A DNA stretch of 64,000 nucleotides from Actinomycetota bacterium (GTDB lineage Bacteria; Actinomycetota; Acidimicrobiia; Acidimicrobiales; Ilumatobacteraceae). How positions within the stretch are numbered: the first letter of the stretch is position 1; every line of letters begins with the position of its first letter. The stretch is from positions 1-64,000 of the forward strand of contig CAUJET010000037.1 of assembly GCA_963169665.1 (NCBI GenBank), given 5' to 3'. The position numbers and the translations under genes were made by a program. Shown here one piece after another: positions 47,267 to 56,413 of the stretch. The notes beneath the pieces are model-generated. The model was not told where the DNA came from and did not search any database. It saw only the letters and a program-made list of their open reading frames with translations.

Positions 47267-47863
47267 ATGCCGCCTGCCGCCCGTCGATTCACCCGTGCTG
47301 AGCTGCTCCGATACCACGGTGCGACCGTCGACGACTTCAGCGGGGACGAGGTCCGGTTGCTGTTCGTGGGCATCAACCCGGGGCTCTGGACGGCGGCGGT
47401 GAACGCCCACTTCGCCCGGCCCGGGAACCGCTTCTGGCCGGCGCTGCACCGCGCGGGGATCACGCCGTGGCAGGTCGACGCGAGCAGCGGGATGCAGCCC
47501 GCCGACGTCGAGATGTTGCACGCGCGAGGCATCGGGATCAGCAACATCGCACCCACCGCGTCGGCGCGCGCCGACGAGTTGACGGCCGACGATCTCGTCC
47601 ACGGTGCCGCCCGCCTGGAGGCGACGGTGGCCCGGCTGCGCCCCCGTGCGGTGGCGGTGCTCGGGTTGACCGCGTACCGGCAGGCCTTCCACCGACCGAA
47701 GGCGATCGCCGGCCGTCAGGAGGAGACGCTCGCGGGCACGGCGCTGTGGGTGTTGCCGAATCCGAGCGGCCTCAACGCGCACGAGACGGTCGACTCGTTG
47801 GCGATCGCGTACGCGGCGGCAGCGCGAGCGGCCGGCCTCGAGGTCGCTTCGGACGCCCGGTAG
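47267..47863 (+). CDS. mug: G/U mismatch-specific DNA glycosylase
   Basis: 198 residues of the Mug/TDG uracil-DNA-glycosylase superfamily. The water-activating loop is LLFVGINPGLWTAAVNAHFA and the DNA-intercalation loop is LPNPSGLNAHET. Removes uracil or ethenocytosine opposite guanine. ATG 47267 (MPPAARRFTRAEL) is chosen. Confidence 0.92.
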   Translation: MPPAARRFTRAELLRYHGATVDDFSGDEVRLLFVGINPGLWTAAVNAHFARPGNRFWPALHRAGITPWQVDASSGMQPADVEMLHARGIGISNIAPTASARADELTADDLVHGAARLEATVARLRPRAVAVLGLTAYRQAFHRPKAIAGRQEETLAGTALWVLPNPSGLNAHETVDSLAIAYAAAARAAGLEVASDAR

Positions 47864-47879
47864 GCAGCCGGGACGACGG

Positions 47880-48908
47880 TCAGACGACGAGGTCGACGTG
47901 CTGCACGGCACCGACCCCGCCGTCGGTGCGGACGACCATGCCGGTCGACTGCACCTGGCCGAGCACCGTCGAACCGCCGGCACCGCCAGCGCCACCGGCA
48001 CCGCCGGCGCCACCGGTGATGGTGAACGGCGACGCCACCGAGCGCACCGAGATCGCGCCGACGCCGGCCTCGGCGAGCGAGCGCATCCCCTCCGGTCCGG
48101 ACAGCGACAGCTCGGCGAACGCGGCGTCGCCCTCGTCGATCCATCCGTTGCCGTCGTCGTCGAGCGCGGCGAGATCGGCGAAGCCGTCGCCGCTGATCGC
48201 ACCGAACAGCTCGCGTCCGTCGGTGATCGCCCCGTTGCCGTCGAGATCGCGCACGAGGAACGAGCTCGCGCCGGCGGTCAGCCGCACACGATCGTCGGCG
48301 CCGTCCACGTCGAGGTCGAACGAGGTGACGTCGTCGCCGAGGTGTGCCATCGAGCCGTCGAGTGTGACGATCAGCGGATCCTTCATCGGCGCGTCGCCGG
48401 CGCGGATACGCAGCCGGCTCTCCTCGACGAAGTGGCGCGACATCGTGAGGTCGAGCTGGAGCTCGCGCTGGGTGCCGTCGGCCTCGGTGATGGATGCCCG
48501 GATCGACACGGCGGTCTGCTCGGTCTCCTCGACGCGATGGACCGCGTCGATCTGCATTCCCCAGCCGCGACCTCGCGGGGCCGGCGCAGCGCCCTCGTGC
48601 CGTTCGCCGGTCACCTCCGACGCGTCGATCACGTGGACGGGGCGACCGGTGAACTTCTCGATGATCGCGATGAGCACCTGCAACGTGGGGTCGTTCGTGG
48701 TCGACCCGTCGTCGTCGCAACTCCGGCAGCCGTCGATCCCGTCGGTCGCTCGCGGGCTGCGATCGAAACGGTCGAACCGGTCCGAACGTTCCGGTCGCTG
48801 GGGCGCCGGGGGCCGTGACAGCCAGGTGCGCATCTCGGCGGAGGACTCCTCCGAACGCGCGACGCGATGCGTGGCCGCCATCGACATCGTGGAGGACACG
48901 ATCCTCAT
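47880..48908 (-). CDS. EF-hand-like calcium-binding protein of unknown function
   Basis: 342 residues. A disordered head (Asp/Arg-rich, DRFDRFDRS), CRSCDDDGST, then VLIAIIEKFTGRPVHVID. The middle has beta-rich segments, then two EF-hand/dockerin-type loops: VRDLDGNGAITDGRELF and LDDDGNGWIDEGDAAF. The tail has a (GGA)n run. There is no obvious signal peptide. Similar 'LDLDGNG...DG.ELFG' proteins are well known from marine Proteobacteria. Upper start is uncertain (ATG 48908, 48887 or 48881). Confidence 0.65.
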   Translation of the reverse strand: MRIVSSTMSMAATHRVARSEESSAEMRTWLSRPPAPQRPERSDRFDRFDRSPRATDGIDGCRSCDDDGSTTNDPTLQVLIAIIEKFTGRPVHVIDASEVTGERHEGAAPAPRGRGWGMQIDAVHRVEETEQTAVSIRASITEADGTQRELQLDLTMSRHFVEESRLRIRAGDAPMKDPLIVTLDGSMAHLGDDVTSFDLDVDGADDRVRLTAGASSFLVRDLDGNGAITDGRELFGAISGDGFADLAALDDDGNGWIDEGDAAFAELSLSGPEGMRSLAEAGVGAISVRSVASPFTITGGAGGAGGAGGAGGSTVLGQVQSTGMVVRTDGGVGAVQHVDLVV

Positions 48909-49031
48909 CGTCGAGACGGTCCGGACGTCGCGGTCGTCGTGCCAGGGTCTGCGACGATTCGGACGCCGTCACCGGCCGACCCGGCGGCGCCCGTCGGAGA
49001 TGGGGGCGCTCACGTCTGGCACGATGACGGC

Positions 49032-50285
49032 ATGACGACCCCTCCCGCGACCCCGGACGAGGTGCGCCGCGACGTCGCGACCTGGATCAGCGCCAACTGG
49101 GATCCCGACCTCACCCTGCTCGAGTGGCGGCGCCGGCTCGCGGGGTCGGGATGGGCGGCGCCGTCGTGGCCGGTGGCGTGGTTCGGGCGCGGCCTGCCGG
49201 CGTGGGCGGACGACGTGGCGAGCGACGAGCTCGCTCGCGTCGGCGCCGTCGGCACACCACCCGGTGCGGGGACGGGGCTGGCGGCGCCGACGATCCTCAC
49301 CCACGGCTCCGAGACCATCAAGAGTCTGCTGCTCGAACGGATCCTCACCGGTGAGGACGGATGGTGTCAGTTGTTCAGCGAACCCGGGAGCGGGAGCGAT
49401 CTCGCCGGTCTCACGACGACGGCCCGCCGCGACGGCGACGAGTGGGTGATCGACGGCCAGAAGCTGTGGAGCACCAGCGCACACCACGCGGAGCTGGGGC
49501 TGCTGTTGGCGCGCACCGACTGGGACGTGCCGAAGCACCGTGGCATCACGTGCTTCGCGCTGCCGATGCACCAGCCAGCTGTGGAGGCACGGCCCGTCCG
49601 CCAGATGAACTTCCACTCGTCGTTCAACGAGGTGTTCCTGAGCGGCGCCCGCGTGCCGGACACCCACGTCATCGGCACACCGGGGGAGGGGTGGCGCGTC
49701 GCGCTCACGACACTGGCCCACGAGCGTCGGTTCGGATCGATCCGTCGGCGGCACTTCGAGCCAGCGGAAGGACGGGTGCTCGCCGAGGCGGAGCTGGAGT
49801 CGGCGGAGTACTTCCGTGTCTACGAGTGGTATCCGCAGCGCGGCGGACGTGTCGACCTGTTGCGCCCTCGCGCCATCGACACCGGACGCGAGGTCGATCC
49901 GATCGTGCGGCAGCAGGTGGCCGGGGTGCTCGCGATGCAGCAGATCCAGCAGTGGACGGCGCGTCGCGCCCAGGCGGCGCGAGCGCTCGGCCGGGCACCG
50001 GGCGCGGAGGGATCGATCGGCAAGCTCGGCACGAGCATCGTCGCCCGCTGCGCCGCTGCTGCGCACGCCTCGATCGGTGGCGCGTCGGGCATGCTCGCCG
50101 GTGACGACGCGCCGATGTGCGGGACGATCCACGAGGTGCTCACCTCGGTACCCGCGCAGTCGATCGCCGGCGGGACCGACGAGATCCAGCACAACATCCT
50201 CGGCGAGCAGATGCTCGGGTTGCCGCGCGAACCGTCTGCCGATCGGGAGTTGCCGTTCCGCGACGTGCCGCGCACCGCTCGCTGA
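49032..50285 (+). CDS. Acyl-CoA dehydrogenase family protein
   Basis: 417 residues: FAD/substrate motifs WCQLFSEPGSGSDLAGL, DEWVIDGQKLWSTSAHHAEL, and the C-terminal domain with IGGASGMLAGDDAP and AGGTDEIQHNILGEQMLGLP. The N-terminal half matches the actinobacterial FadE group used for sterol or unusual acyl-CoA substrates, but the substrate is unassigned. ATG 49032. Confidence 0.9.
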   Translation: MTTPPATPDEVRRDVATWISANWDPDLTLLEWRRRLAGSGWAAPSWPVAWFGRGLPAWADDVASDELARVGAVGTPPGAGTGLAAPTILTHGSETIKSLLLERILTGEDGWCQLFSEPGSGSDLAGLTTTARRDGDEWVIDGQKLWSTSAHHAELGLLLARTDWDVPKHRGITCFALPMHQPAVEARPVRQMNFHSSFNEVFLSGARVPDTHVIGTPGEGWRVALTTLAHERRFGSIRRRHFEPAEGRVLAEAELESAEYFRVYEWYPQRGGRVDLLRPRAIDTGREVDPIVRQQVAGVLAMQQIQQWTARRAQAARALGRAPGAEGSIGKLGTSIVARCAAAAHASIGGASGMLAGDDAPMCGTIHEVLTSVPAQSIAGGTDEIQHNILGEQMLGLPREPSADRELPFRDVPRTAR

Positions 50286-50306
50286 GCGGCGCCGATCGCG
50301 AGCGGG

Positions 50307-51599
50307 TCAACCAGTGTTGAGCTGGTTGCGGAGCTCCTGCGCCCACGCCGCAGCGTCGCGGTACACCTGTAGATAGCGGGCGAGTTCCCCGGGGCGCAGG
50401 CGTTCGAGCGCGTGGAGGTCCGCCCGTTCGTAGGCGCGGACGGCGTCGAGCACCGCGCCGAGCGGACCCGTGCCGTCGACGAGCGCTTCGGCGACGCTCG
50501 GCGCGAGCGGCAGGTCCTCGACGAGTTCGGCCATCGGGATGTGGAACACCACGTCGAGCACCGACAGCAGGCCGGCCGTGTATGCGCTGTTCTCCAGGTC
50601 GGGCACGTCGACGGTCGCTCGGGCCATCCACGCACGGATCGCCGCGAGCGTGATGATCTCGTCGTTCTCCTTCGACCGCGCCGCCATCGTGAGCAGGGTG
50701 GCCATCTGGCGGACGCGCTCGATGCCGAGCAGGACGAGCGCGTGGTACACCGATTCGATCCGCGTCGCGAGCCCGCTCATGCTTGAGTTCACGAGGCTCA
50801 GCAACCGGAACGCCAGCGTCGGGTCGGCGACGACCAGTTGCTCGAGCCGCTTGATGCTCACATCGGGCGACTGCACCTCGGCGAGCAGCGCGATGGCCGC
50901 CGTGCTGCTGACCGTGCGCGCCGACTTGCTGAGCACCTCGGGCTGGGCGAAGAAGAAGCCCTCGAACAGATCGAAGCCGAGCGCCATCGCGTTGCGGTAC
51001 TGGTGGAGCTCCTCCACCCGTTCGGCCATCAGCTGGGCGAACGGCGCCTGGATCCGCAGTGCCCTGACGGTCTTCTCGAGCTGCTCCTCGGGGACCGCGC
51101 CGACGTCGACCTTCACCACGTCGGCCAGGCCGAGCAGGTCGACCGCGGTGTGGTGCTGGCGGTCGGGCAGGTGGCAGAGCGCCATCCGGTAGCCGGCCGC
51201 CTTCGCGTCGAGTGCGTGGACGAAGAGGATGCCGTCGGGGTCGATGTCACCCCGGATCTCGAGGACCACCTGCTGCTGGGGCAGGGTGAGGTGGAGCCCC
51301 TTGGCGAGGAACACCGAATCGACGTGGACGTAACCGGGCCGGCCGTTCAGCAGCTTGTCGACACCCCACTGGAGCAGGGTGTGTTCCACCAGCTCCTGGG
51401 TCGTCGCCTCCGACGGTGCGAGGCCCTGCGGGGCGGGCGCGTCGGACGTCCCGCGGTGCATGAGCTGGTACGCGACCGTCTTGCGGTGGCGGTCGAAAAT
51501 GGGTTGACGGCCGATGTAGATCGTCTGATCCGCGCCACTCGTTCCCCCGGTGGGGCGCGCGAACTCGGTCGTCTCGGTCATCACGTGCATCATCGGCAT
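50307..51599 (-). CDS. EAL-HDOD (YuxH-like) signalling protein with degenerate EAL
   Basis: 430 residues. N-terminal EAL-like domain (about 25-225): IYIGRQPIFDRHRKTVAYQL, where the catalytic ExL reads YQLMHRG, and KVDVGAVPEEQL. The metal-binding acids of active c-di-GMP phosphodiesterases are missing, so it is probably non-enzymatic. The C-terminal HDOD domain (about 225-400) has LEQLVVADPTLAFRLLSLVN. Such proteins connect c-di-GMP or stress signalling to protein scaffolding. SD AGGAGG (51609-51614) lies 9 nt before ATG 51599, within a hairpin. Confidence 0.85.
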   Translation of the reverse strand: MPMMHVMTETTEFARPTGGTSGADQTIYIGRQPIFDRHRKTVAYQLMHRGTSDAPAPQGLAPSEATTQELVEHTLLQWGVDKLLNGRPGYVHVDSVFLAKGLHLTLPQQQVVLEIRGDIDPDGILFVHALDAKAAGYRMALCHLPDRQHHTAVDLLGLADVVKVDVGAVPEEQLEKTVRALRIQAPFAQLMAERVEELHQYRNAMALGFDLFEGFFFAQPEVLSKSARTVSSTAAIALLAEVQSPDVSIKRLEQLVVADPTLAFRLLSLVNSSMSGLATRIESVYHALVLLGIERVRQMATLLTMAARSKENDEIITLAAIRAWMARATVDVPDLENSAYTAGLLSVLDVVFHIPMAELVEDLPLAPSVAEALVDGTGPLGAVLDAVRAYERADLHALERLRPGELARYLQVYRDAAAWAQELRNQLNTG

Positions 51600-51604
51600 C
51601 CGAC

Positions 51605-51627
51605 CCCCCCTCCTGAAGGGGGGTTTT
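51605..51627. promoter_or_regulatory. G/C-run hairpin overlapping the EAL-HDOD Shine-Dalgarno, with T-run on the + strand
   Basis: Plus strand CCCCCCT (51605-51611), loop CCTGA, AGGGGGG (51617-51623), then TTTT. On the minus-strand mRNA it can sequester AGGAGG. On the plus strand it has the shape of an intrinsic terminator. Confidence 0.5.
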
Positions 51628-51713
51628 CGGATCTGTCAGACTCGTGACGCGTGGTGGTGGAACGCTTCACATGACCACTGATCGACGCCACGGCGACACG
51701 GACGGAGCAGCAG

Positions 51714-52526
51714 ATGACCGACATCACGGTGCGCAGGGTGAAGTTCGAGTTCCCCGACGAGCTCGACGACGTGTTCCCCGGTGTCGACCCGGTGGGCGAG
51801 ACCTATCTCGCTGCGTTCTCGATGACGATGCCCGCGCTCGAGCCGTACCTGATCCGCACCTGTCGTGCCGTCGCCGACCGCATCACCGACCACGAGCTGG
51901 CGGCAGACGTGCGCGAGTTCATCGGCCAGGAGGCCCAGCACTTCCAGAACCACAAGCGTGTGAACGACATGATCATGCGCCAGCTCGGCGATGCGACGGC
52001 CGTCCGACTCCAGCGGATCCTCGACGAACTCGAGGCCGACTACCGCCGCTACTCCGCAGACCGGTCCGATCGGTCGAACATCGTGTACGCCGAGGGGTTC
52101 GAGGCGATGACGTGCGCGATGGCGATGACGATGTTCGAGGAGGCCGCGGCAGGGCGTGGCGGTGTCGGCCGCTCCGGCACCTTCGGACCGTGGCAGCAGC
52201 TGTGGTCGTGGCACGCCGCCGAGGAGGTGGAGCACCGCACGGTCGCGTTCGGCCTCTACGAGCACCTCGGGCGTGGCTACCCGTACCGGGTGGTCGGGTC
52301 GCTGCGGGCCCAGCTGCACTTCCAGCGCTACATCGACCGCTTGCAGCGGGTGCTGCTCGAGTCGCAGGGGCACCCGGCGACGCGGCACCTCCCGCCGTGG
52401 CTGAAGGACTCTGGGCGTCGCCGCTATCTGAACACGTTCCGTCCGGGATACGACCCGGGTGCGCTGCAGCCGAACGACCTGATGTCGACGGTGCTCGCGA
52501 TGTTCACGCCGGGGACGACTGGCTGA
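51714..52526 (+). CDS. Metal-dependent hydrolase, ferritin-like (PF10118 type)
   Basis: 270 residues, all-helical. Possible metal ligands: EFIGQEAQHFQNHKRVND and SWHAAEEVEHRTVAFGLYEHL (EExxH pair), plus YAEGFEAMTCAMAMTMFEEA. Resembles the PF10118 diiron-like hydrolase family; reaction unknown. The stop is inside a 9-bp repeat, and its end overlaps the P-type ATPase gene by 23 bp. Confidence 0.8.
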   Translation: MTDITVRRVKFEFPDELDDVFPGVDPVGETYLAAFSMTMPALEPYLIRTCRAVADRITDHELAADVREFIGQEAQHFQNHKRVNDMIMRQLGDATAVRLQRILDELEADYRRYSADRSDRSNIVYAEGFEAMTCAMAMTMFEEAAAGRGGVGRSGTFGPWQQLWSWHAAEEVEHRTVAFGLYEHLGRGYPYRVVGSLRAQLHFQRYIDRLQRVLLESQGHPATRHLPPWLKDSGRRRYLNTFRPGYDPGALQPNDLMSTVLAMFTPGTTG

Positions 52527-55053
52527 GGCGGCCGAGGCGGCCGAGGCGGCTGAGTCGCGCCTTCCAGAGGTCGAGCCACAAGGTCGTGACCGCCGCGGCG
52601 GCGACTGCGGCCGCCCAGCCACCGACGGGGAACGAGGCGAGCTGGAGCATCCGTGCGAACGGGCCGAACTCCACCGCTGCCACGGTCACCACGACCACCA
52701 CGACCAGGGCGAGGACGAGCTGTCGCGTGGGGCGCAGCGGCGCACGCCACAGGGGGCAGTCGGGTCGTCGCTCGCCCAGCACCAGGAACACCTGCGCGAG
52801 CAGGAGCGTCGCGAAGCCGAGCGCCCTCGCCTCCTCGACCGGCCACTCGCGGGCGAGCGCGCCGAGATAGGTGCCGATCACGCCTGCCGCGAGCGACAGG
52901 CCCACCAGCCACGGGCGGGTCAGCGCCCGGACCCCGAGCGCGGAGCCTGCCGGCCGAGGCGGGCGCCGCATGACGTCGTCGTCAGCCGGGTCGGCCTCGA
53001 ACACGAGCGACACCACGGGATGCAGCAGCAGTTCGAGCAGTACGAGGTGCACGGGGAGCAGCAGCAAGGGCCGGCCGAGCAGCGGGATGACGAGCGCCGC
53101 GAGCATCAGCGGCGGATGGAAGGCGATCAGATAGGCGAAGGCACGGGAGAGGTTGTCGTAGATGCGGCGTCCGCCGCGGACGGCGTCGACGATGGTTGCG
53201 AAGTTGTCGTCGAGCAGGACGATGGTCGCCGCCTCTCGGGCGACCTCGGTGCCGCGTTCACCCATGGCCACGCCGATGTCCGCGGCGCGCAGCGCCGGTG
53301 CGTCATTGATACCGTCGCCGGTCATCGCGACCACCTCGCCGGCGCGGCGGAGCGCGGTGACGAGCTCGTGTTTCTGCTCCGGCCGTGTGCGGGCGAAGAC
53401 GTTGGTGGTCGCCACCAGACGGTCGATCGCCTCGAGCCCAGCGGCGGTCGCGGCGTCGAGGTCGGCGCCCGTCGCGATGAGGTCGCCGTCGGCGCCGGTG
53501 TGGGGCAGGCCCAGGCCTTCGGCGACGGCGTGTGCGGTGGCCGGGTGGTCGCCGGTGATCATCACGACGCGCAGACCTGCCTCACGGCACTGCTCCAACG
53601 CCGTGGCGACGCCGGGTCGAACCGGATCGTCGAACGCGACGAGGCCGACGAGGTGCAGGTGCGACTCGTCGGCGCTCCGCTCGTCGGCAGGTCGTGCGGC
53701 CTCGCCCGAGGCGACCGCGATCAGCCGCATGCCGAGGTCGGCGAGTCGCTGGTGCTCGGCGAGCAGCGACGCGTGCTGCTCGGCCGTGGCGTGTGCGTGG
53801 GCGGCGACACCCTCGAGCGATCCCTTCGCGACGACGCGGGTGCTCCCGTCGGCGAGGCGCCACACATGGGTGAGGTACTTCTCGTCAGCGACGAAGGGCC
53901 AGTCGTTCACGAGGTGGGCGCGGTGGAGATCGTCGACGTCGATACCCCGCTCTCGGGCGAACGCCACGAGTGCCAGGTCGAGCGGGTCGTACGGCTCGGG
54001 TTCGCAGGCGAGCACCGCCGCGATCAACAGGTCGTGCTCGTCGATGCCGAGCGCGGCGACGAGACCACCCACGACGAGCCTGCCAGCGGTGAGTGTGCCG
54101 GTCTTGTCGACACAGATCACCGTGGTCGAGCCGAGCGTCTCCACGCCCGGCAGGCGACGGACCAGCGCACGCTCGCCCGCAAGGCGCCACGCGCCGAGCG
54201 CGAGGTAGAGCGCGTAGACCATCGAGAACTCCTCGGGGATCGCCGCGATCGCGAGGCTGACGCCGGCGATCACCGCCTGGCCCCAGCCGTCACCGTGGAG
54301 GAGTTCGGCGAGCATCACCGCGATGCAGAACGCGGCTGCGACGATCCCGAGTGCGGTGACGAGACGGGTGAGCGATCGTTGCAGCGGCGTCTTCACGACA
54401 CCCGTCTCGGCGACGAGGCGCCCGATGCGGCCGTAGCGCGTGGCAGCACCGATGGAGGTGACCGAGGCAGCGCTGCGGCCGGTGAGGACCGTGGTGCCGG
54501 CGAACAGTCGGGCGTCGTCGTCGATCGACTTGGTGACCGGATGCGACTCGCCGGTCAGCGACGACTCGTCGATGACCACCAGACCGCGGTCGACGACCGT
54601 CGCGTCGGCCGGGACGATGTCGCCCTCGCGCAGCCAGACGACGTCGCCGACCACGAGCTCGCGCGCGGCGACCACCGCGTTGCGGCCGTCGCGCCACACG
54701 ACCGCGGTCGGATCGAGCACGCTGCGCAGCCGCTCCAGCGTGTGCTCGGCCCGCCATTCGAGGACCCAGCCGACGGCGGCGATGGGGACGAGCGCGACGA
54801 GCGCGATCACCGCGTCGGTGGTCTCCCCGAGCGCGACGTAGGTCGGTGCCGCCACGAGGAGCAGGCCCACCATCGGATCCTTGAACGGATCGAGTGCACG
54901 CCGCCACCACGCTCGGTCGCTCGACGGGACCACGTCGTTCGGGCCGTCGCGGTCGAGCCGCGCCGCGGCCTCGGTCGTCGACAGTCCCTCGATGCCCTCT
55001 GGCGGCGCGCCGAAGCCCGCCAGCGCGGTTGCGTCGCGGTCGATGATCGTCAC
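52504..55053 (-). CDS. P-type cation-transporting ATPase
   Basis: 849 residues. Actuator domain motif SSLTGESHPV (TGE), phosphorylation site VICVDKTGTLTAGR, nucleotide-domain MITGDHPATA, and hinge MTGDGINDAPALRAADIGVAM. About ten membrane segments are seen, plus an extended C-terminal tail of RLGRLGRLSQ repeats. Membrane segment 4 has AIPEEFSMV instead of the Ca-ATPase PEG(L); the PEE form is found in an uncharacterised subgroup. The transported ion is unknown. Start GTG 55053, with AGGAGG upstream; no other start fits. Not in an operon with known metal genes. Confidence 0.88.
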   Translation of the reverse strand: MTIIDRDATALAGFGAPPEGIEGLSTTEAAARLDRDGPNDVVPSSDRAWWRRALDPFKDPMVGLLLVAAPTYVALGETTDAVIALVALVPIAAVGWVLEWRAEHTLERLRSVLDPTAVVWRDGRNAVVAARELVVGDVVWLREGDIVPADATVVDRGLVVIDESSLTGESHPVTKSIDDDARLFAGTTVLTGRSAASVTSIGAATRYGRIGRLVAETGVVKTPLQRSLTRLVTALGIVAAAFCIAVMLAELLHGDGWGQAVIAGVSLAIAAIPEEFSMVYALYLALGAWRLAGERALVRRLPGVETLGSTTVICVDKTGTLTAGRLVVGGLVAALGIDEHDLLIAAVLACEPEPYDPLDLALVAFARERGIDVDDLHRAHLVNDWPFVADEKYLTHVWRLADGSTRVVAKGSLEGVAAHAHATAEQHASLLAEHQRLADLGMRLIAVASGEAARPADERSADESHLHLVGLVAFDDPVRPGVATALEQCREAGLRVVMITGDHPATAHAVAEGLGLPHTGADGDLIATGADLDAATAAGLEAIDRLVATTNVFARTRPEQKHELVTALRRAGEVVAMTGDGINDAPALRAADIGVAMGERGTEVAREAATIVLLDDNFATIVDAVRGGRRIYDNLSRAFAYLIAFHPPLMLAALVIPLLGRPLLLLPVHLVLLELLLHPVVSLVFEADPADDDVMRRPPRPAGSALGVRALTRPWLVGLSLAAGVIGTYLGALAREWPVEEARALGFATLLLAQVFLVLGERRPDCPLWRAPLRPTRQLVLALVVVVVVTVAAVEFGPFARMLQLASFPVGGWAAAVAAAAVTTLWLDLWKARLSRLGRLGRLSQSSPA
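52521..52556. repeat. 9-bp tandem repeat across two convergent gene ends
   Basis: GGCTGAGGC, GGCCGAGGC, GGCCGAGGC, GGCTGAGTC at 52521, 52530, 52539 and 52548. Copy 1 carries the hydrolase TGA (52524-52526). On the minus strand the block encodes the RLGRLGRLS tail of the ATPase. Confidence 0.9.
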
Positions 55054-55133
55054 CTCCTCCAGGGTCCTCCTGGAGCCGCACGGGAACCAGGGCACAAGTG
55101 CTCTCTGAGTGACGGCGGTCGGTCGGCGGTGTC

Positions 55134-55139
55134 TAGCGT
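55134..55139 (+). promoter_or_regulatory. -10 box of the P450 gene at 55147 (leaderless)
   Basis: TAGCGT, 7 nt before ATG 55147. Confidence 0.4.
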
Positions 55140-55146
55140 TCGCCAC

Positions 55147-56373
55147 ATGTCCGGTTTGACCGATCCATCCGTCCAGGACGACCCGTTCGAGTACTACGCC
55201 GGACGGCTGGCGTCGTGTCCGGTGTGGCACGAGGACGACATCGACCTGTGGGTGATCGGTGGGCTCGCCGAGGCCCGTGAGGCGCTGCAGGACGTGTCGA
55301 CGTTCTCCAGCACGCCCGCCAGGTCGCGCCGCGCGAGCGACGCGCAGATCGCGCACCATCGCACGCTGGCCGAACACGGTTGGCCGCGTCAGGCGACGTT
55401 GCAGCGCACCGATCCGCCGGTGCACACGCGGTACCGCAAGCTGCTCAACCGGGTGTTCACCCCGGCTGCCGTCCGCGACTTCACCCCGCACATCGACGAG
55501 ATCGCGCGGGAGTTGGTCGACGTCATCGCCGAGCGGGGATCGTGCGAGTTCGTCGCCGACTTCGCGCTGCCGCTGCCCGGCATCTTCATCGCCGAGCAAC
55601 TCGGGCTCGACCGCGCCGACTACCGCAGGTTCCGCCGGTGGGCCGACGCGATGCTCGCCCTCGCCAACCGTCCGCAGATGTCGGTCGAGGAGGCGATCGC
55701 CGAGGCGACGATCGAGGTGGAGGCGCAGCACTTCCTCGCCGACGAGTTCGATCGTCGGCGCGAGACCCCCGGCCCCGACCTCATCTCGATGCTGGTGCAC
55801 GCCCATGGCGACGACGAGGAACCGTTCACGATGCACGAGCTGCAGGACCTGATGCACCAGCTCGTCACCGGCGGGTTCGAGACCACCACGGCCGCGCTGT
55901 CGGCGGGGATGTGGCTGCTGGTGCAGCACCCCGACCAGCAGCAGCTGCTGCGCGAGCAGCCGTCGCTGATGGGCAACTTCATCGAAGAGGTGCTGCGCTA
56001 CGACGCCCCGGTGCAGGGGCTGTGGCGACAGGCCGTATGCCCGGCACACGTGGCCGGCGTCGACATCCCCGAAGGGGCGAACGTGATGATGCGCTTCGGT
56101 GCGGCCAACCGCGACCCTCGCGTGTTCGACGAGCCCGACCGTTTCGACGTCACCCGGAGCAATGCCCGCAACCACTCGGCGTTCGGGTTCGGCGCACACT
56201 TCTGTGTGGGTGCCGCGCTCGCACGGCAGGAGATGGCGAGCGCGTTCGTGGCGATCCTCGACCGGTTCGAGTCGATCGAGCTCGCCGAGCCGATGCCCGA
56301 CCCGGTCCACGAGCCGAGCATCTTCCTGCGGCCCATGAAGCGTCTGCCGCTGCGAGTCGTGCCGAAGGGCTGA
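55147..56373 (+). CDS. Cytochrome P450
   Basis: 408 residues, soluble bacterial P450. The I-helix oxygen motif is LVTGGFETTTAAL (Gly and Thr as expected), the K-helix ExxR is EEVLRYDAP, and the haem-cysteine loop is FGFGAHFCVGAALARQE. The N-terminus lacks a membrane anchor. Substrate unknown; the epoxide hydrolase next door is on the other strand. Confidence 0.93.
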   Translation: MSGLTDPSVQDDPFEYYAGRLASCPVWHEDDIDLWVIGGLAEAREALQDVSTFSSTPARSRRASDAQIAHHRTLAEHGWPRQATLQRTDPPVHTRYRKLLNRVFTPAAVRDFTPHIDEIARELVDVIAERGSCEFVADFALPLPGIFIAEQLGLDRADYRRFRRWADAMLALANRPQMSVEEAIAEATIEVEAQHFLADEFDRRRETPGPDLISMLVHAHGDDEEPFTMHELQDLMHQLVTGGFETTTAALSAGMWLLVQHPDQQQLLREQPSLMGNFIEEVLRYDAPVQGLWRQAVCPAHVAGVDIPEGANVMMRFGAANRDPRVFDEPDRFDVTRSNARNHSAFGFGAHFCVGAALARQEMASAFVAILDRFESIELAEPMPDPVHEPSIFLRPMKRLPLRVVPKG

Positions 56374-56413
56374 CGAGCCGGAGGGCCCGGTCCGCCCGCG
56401 ACCGACTCGTCGG

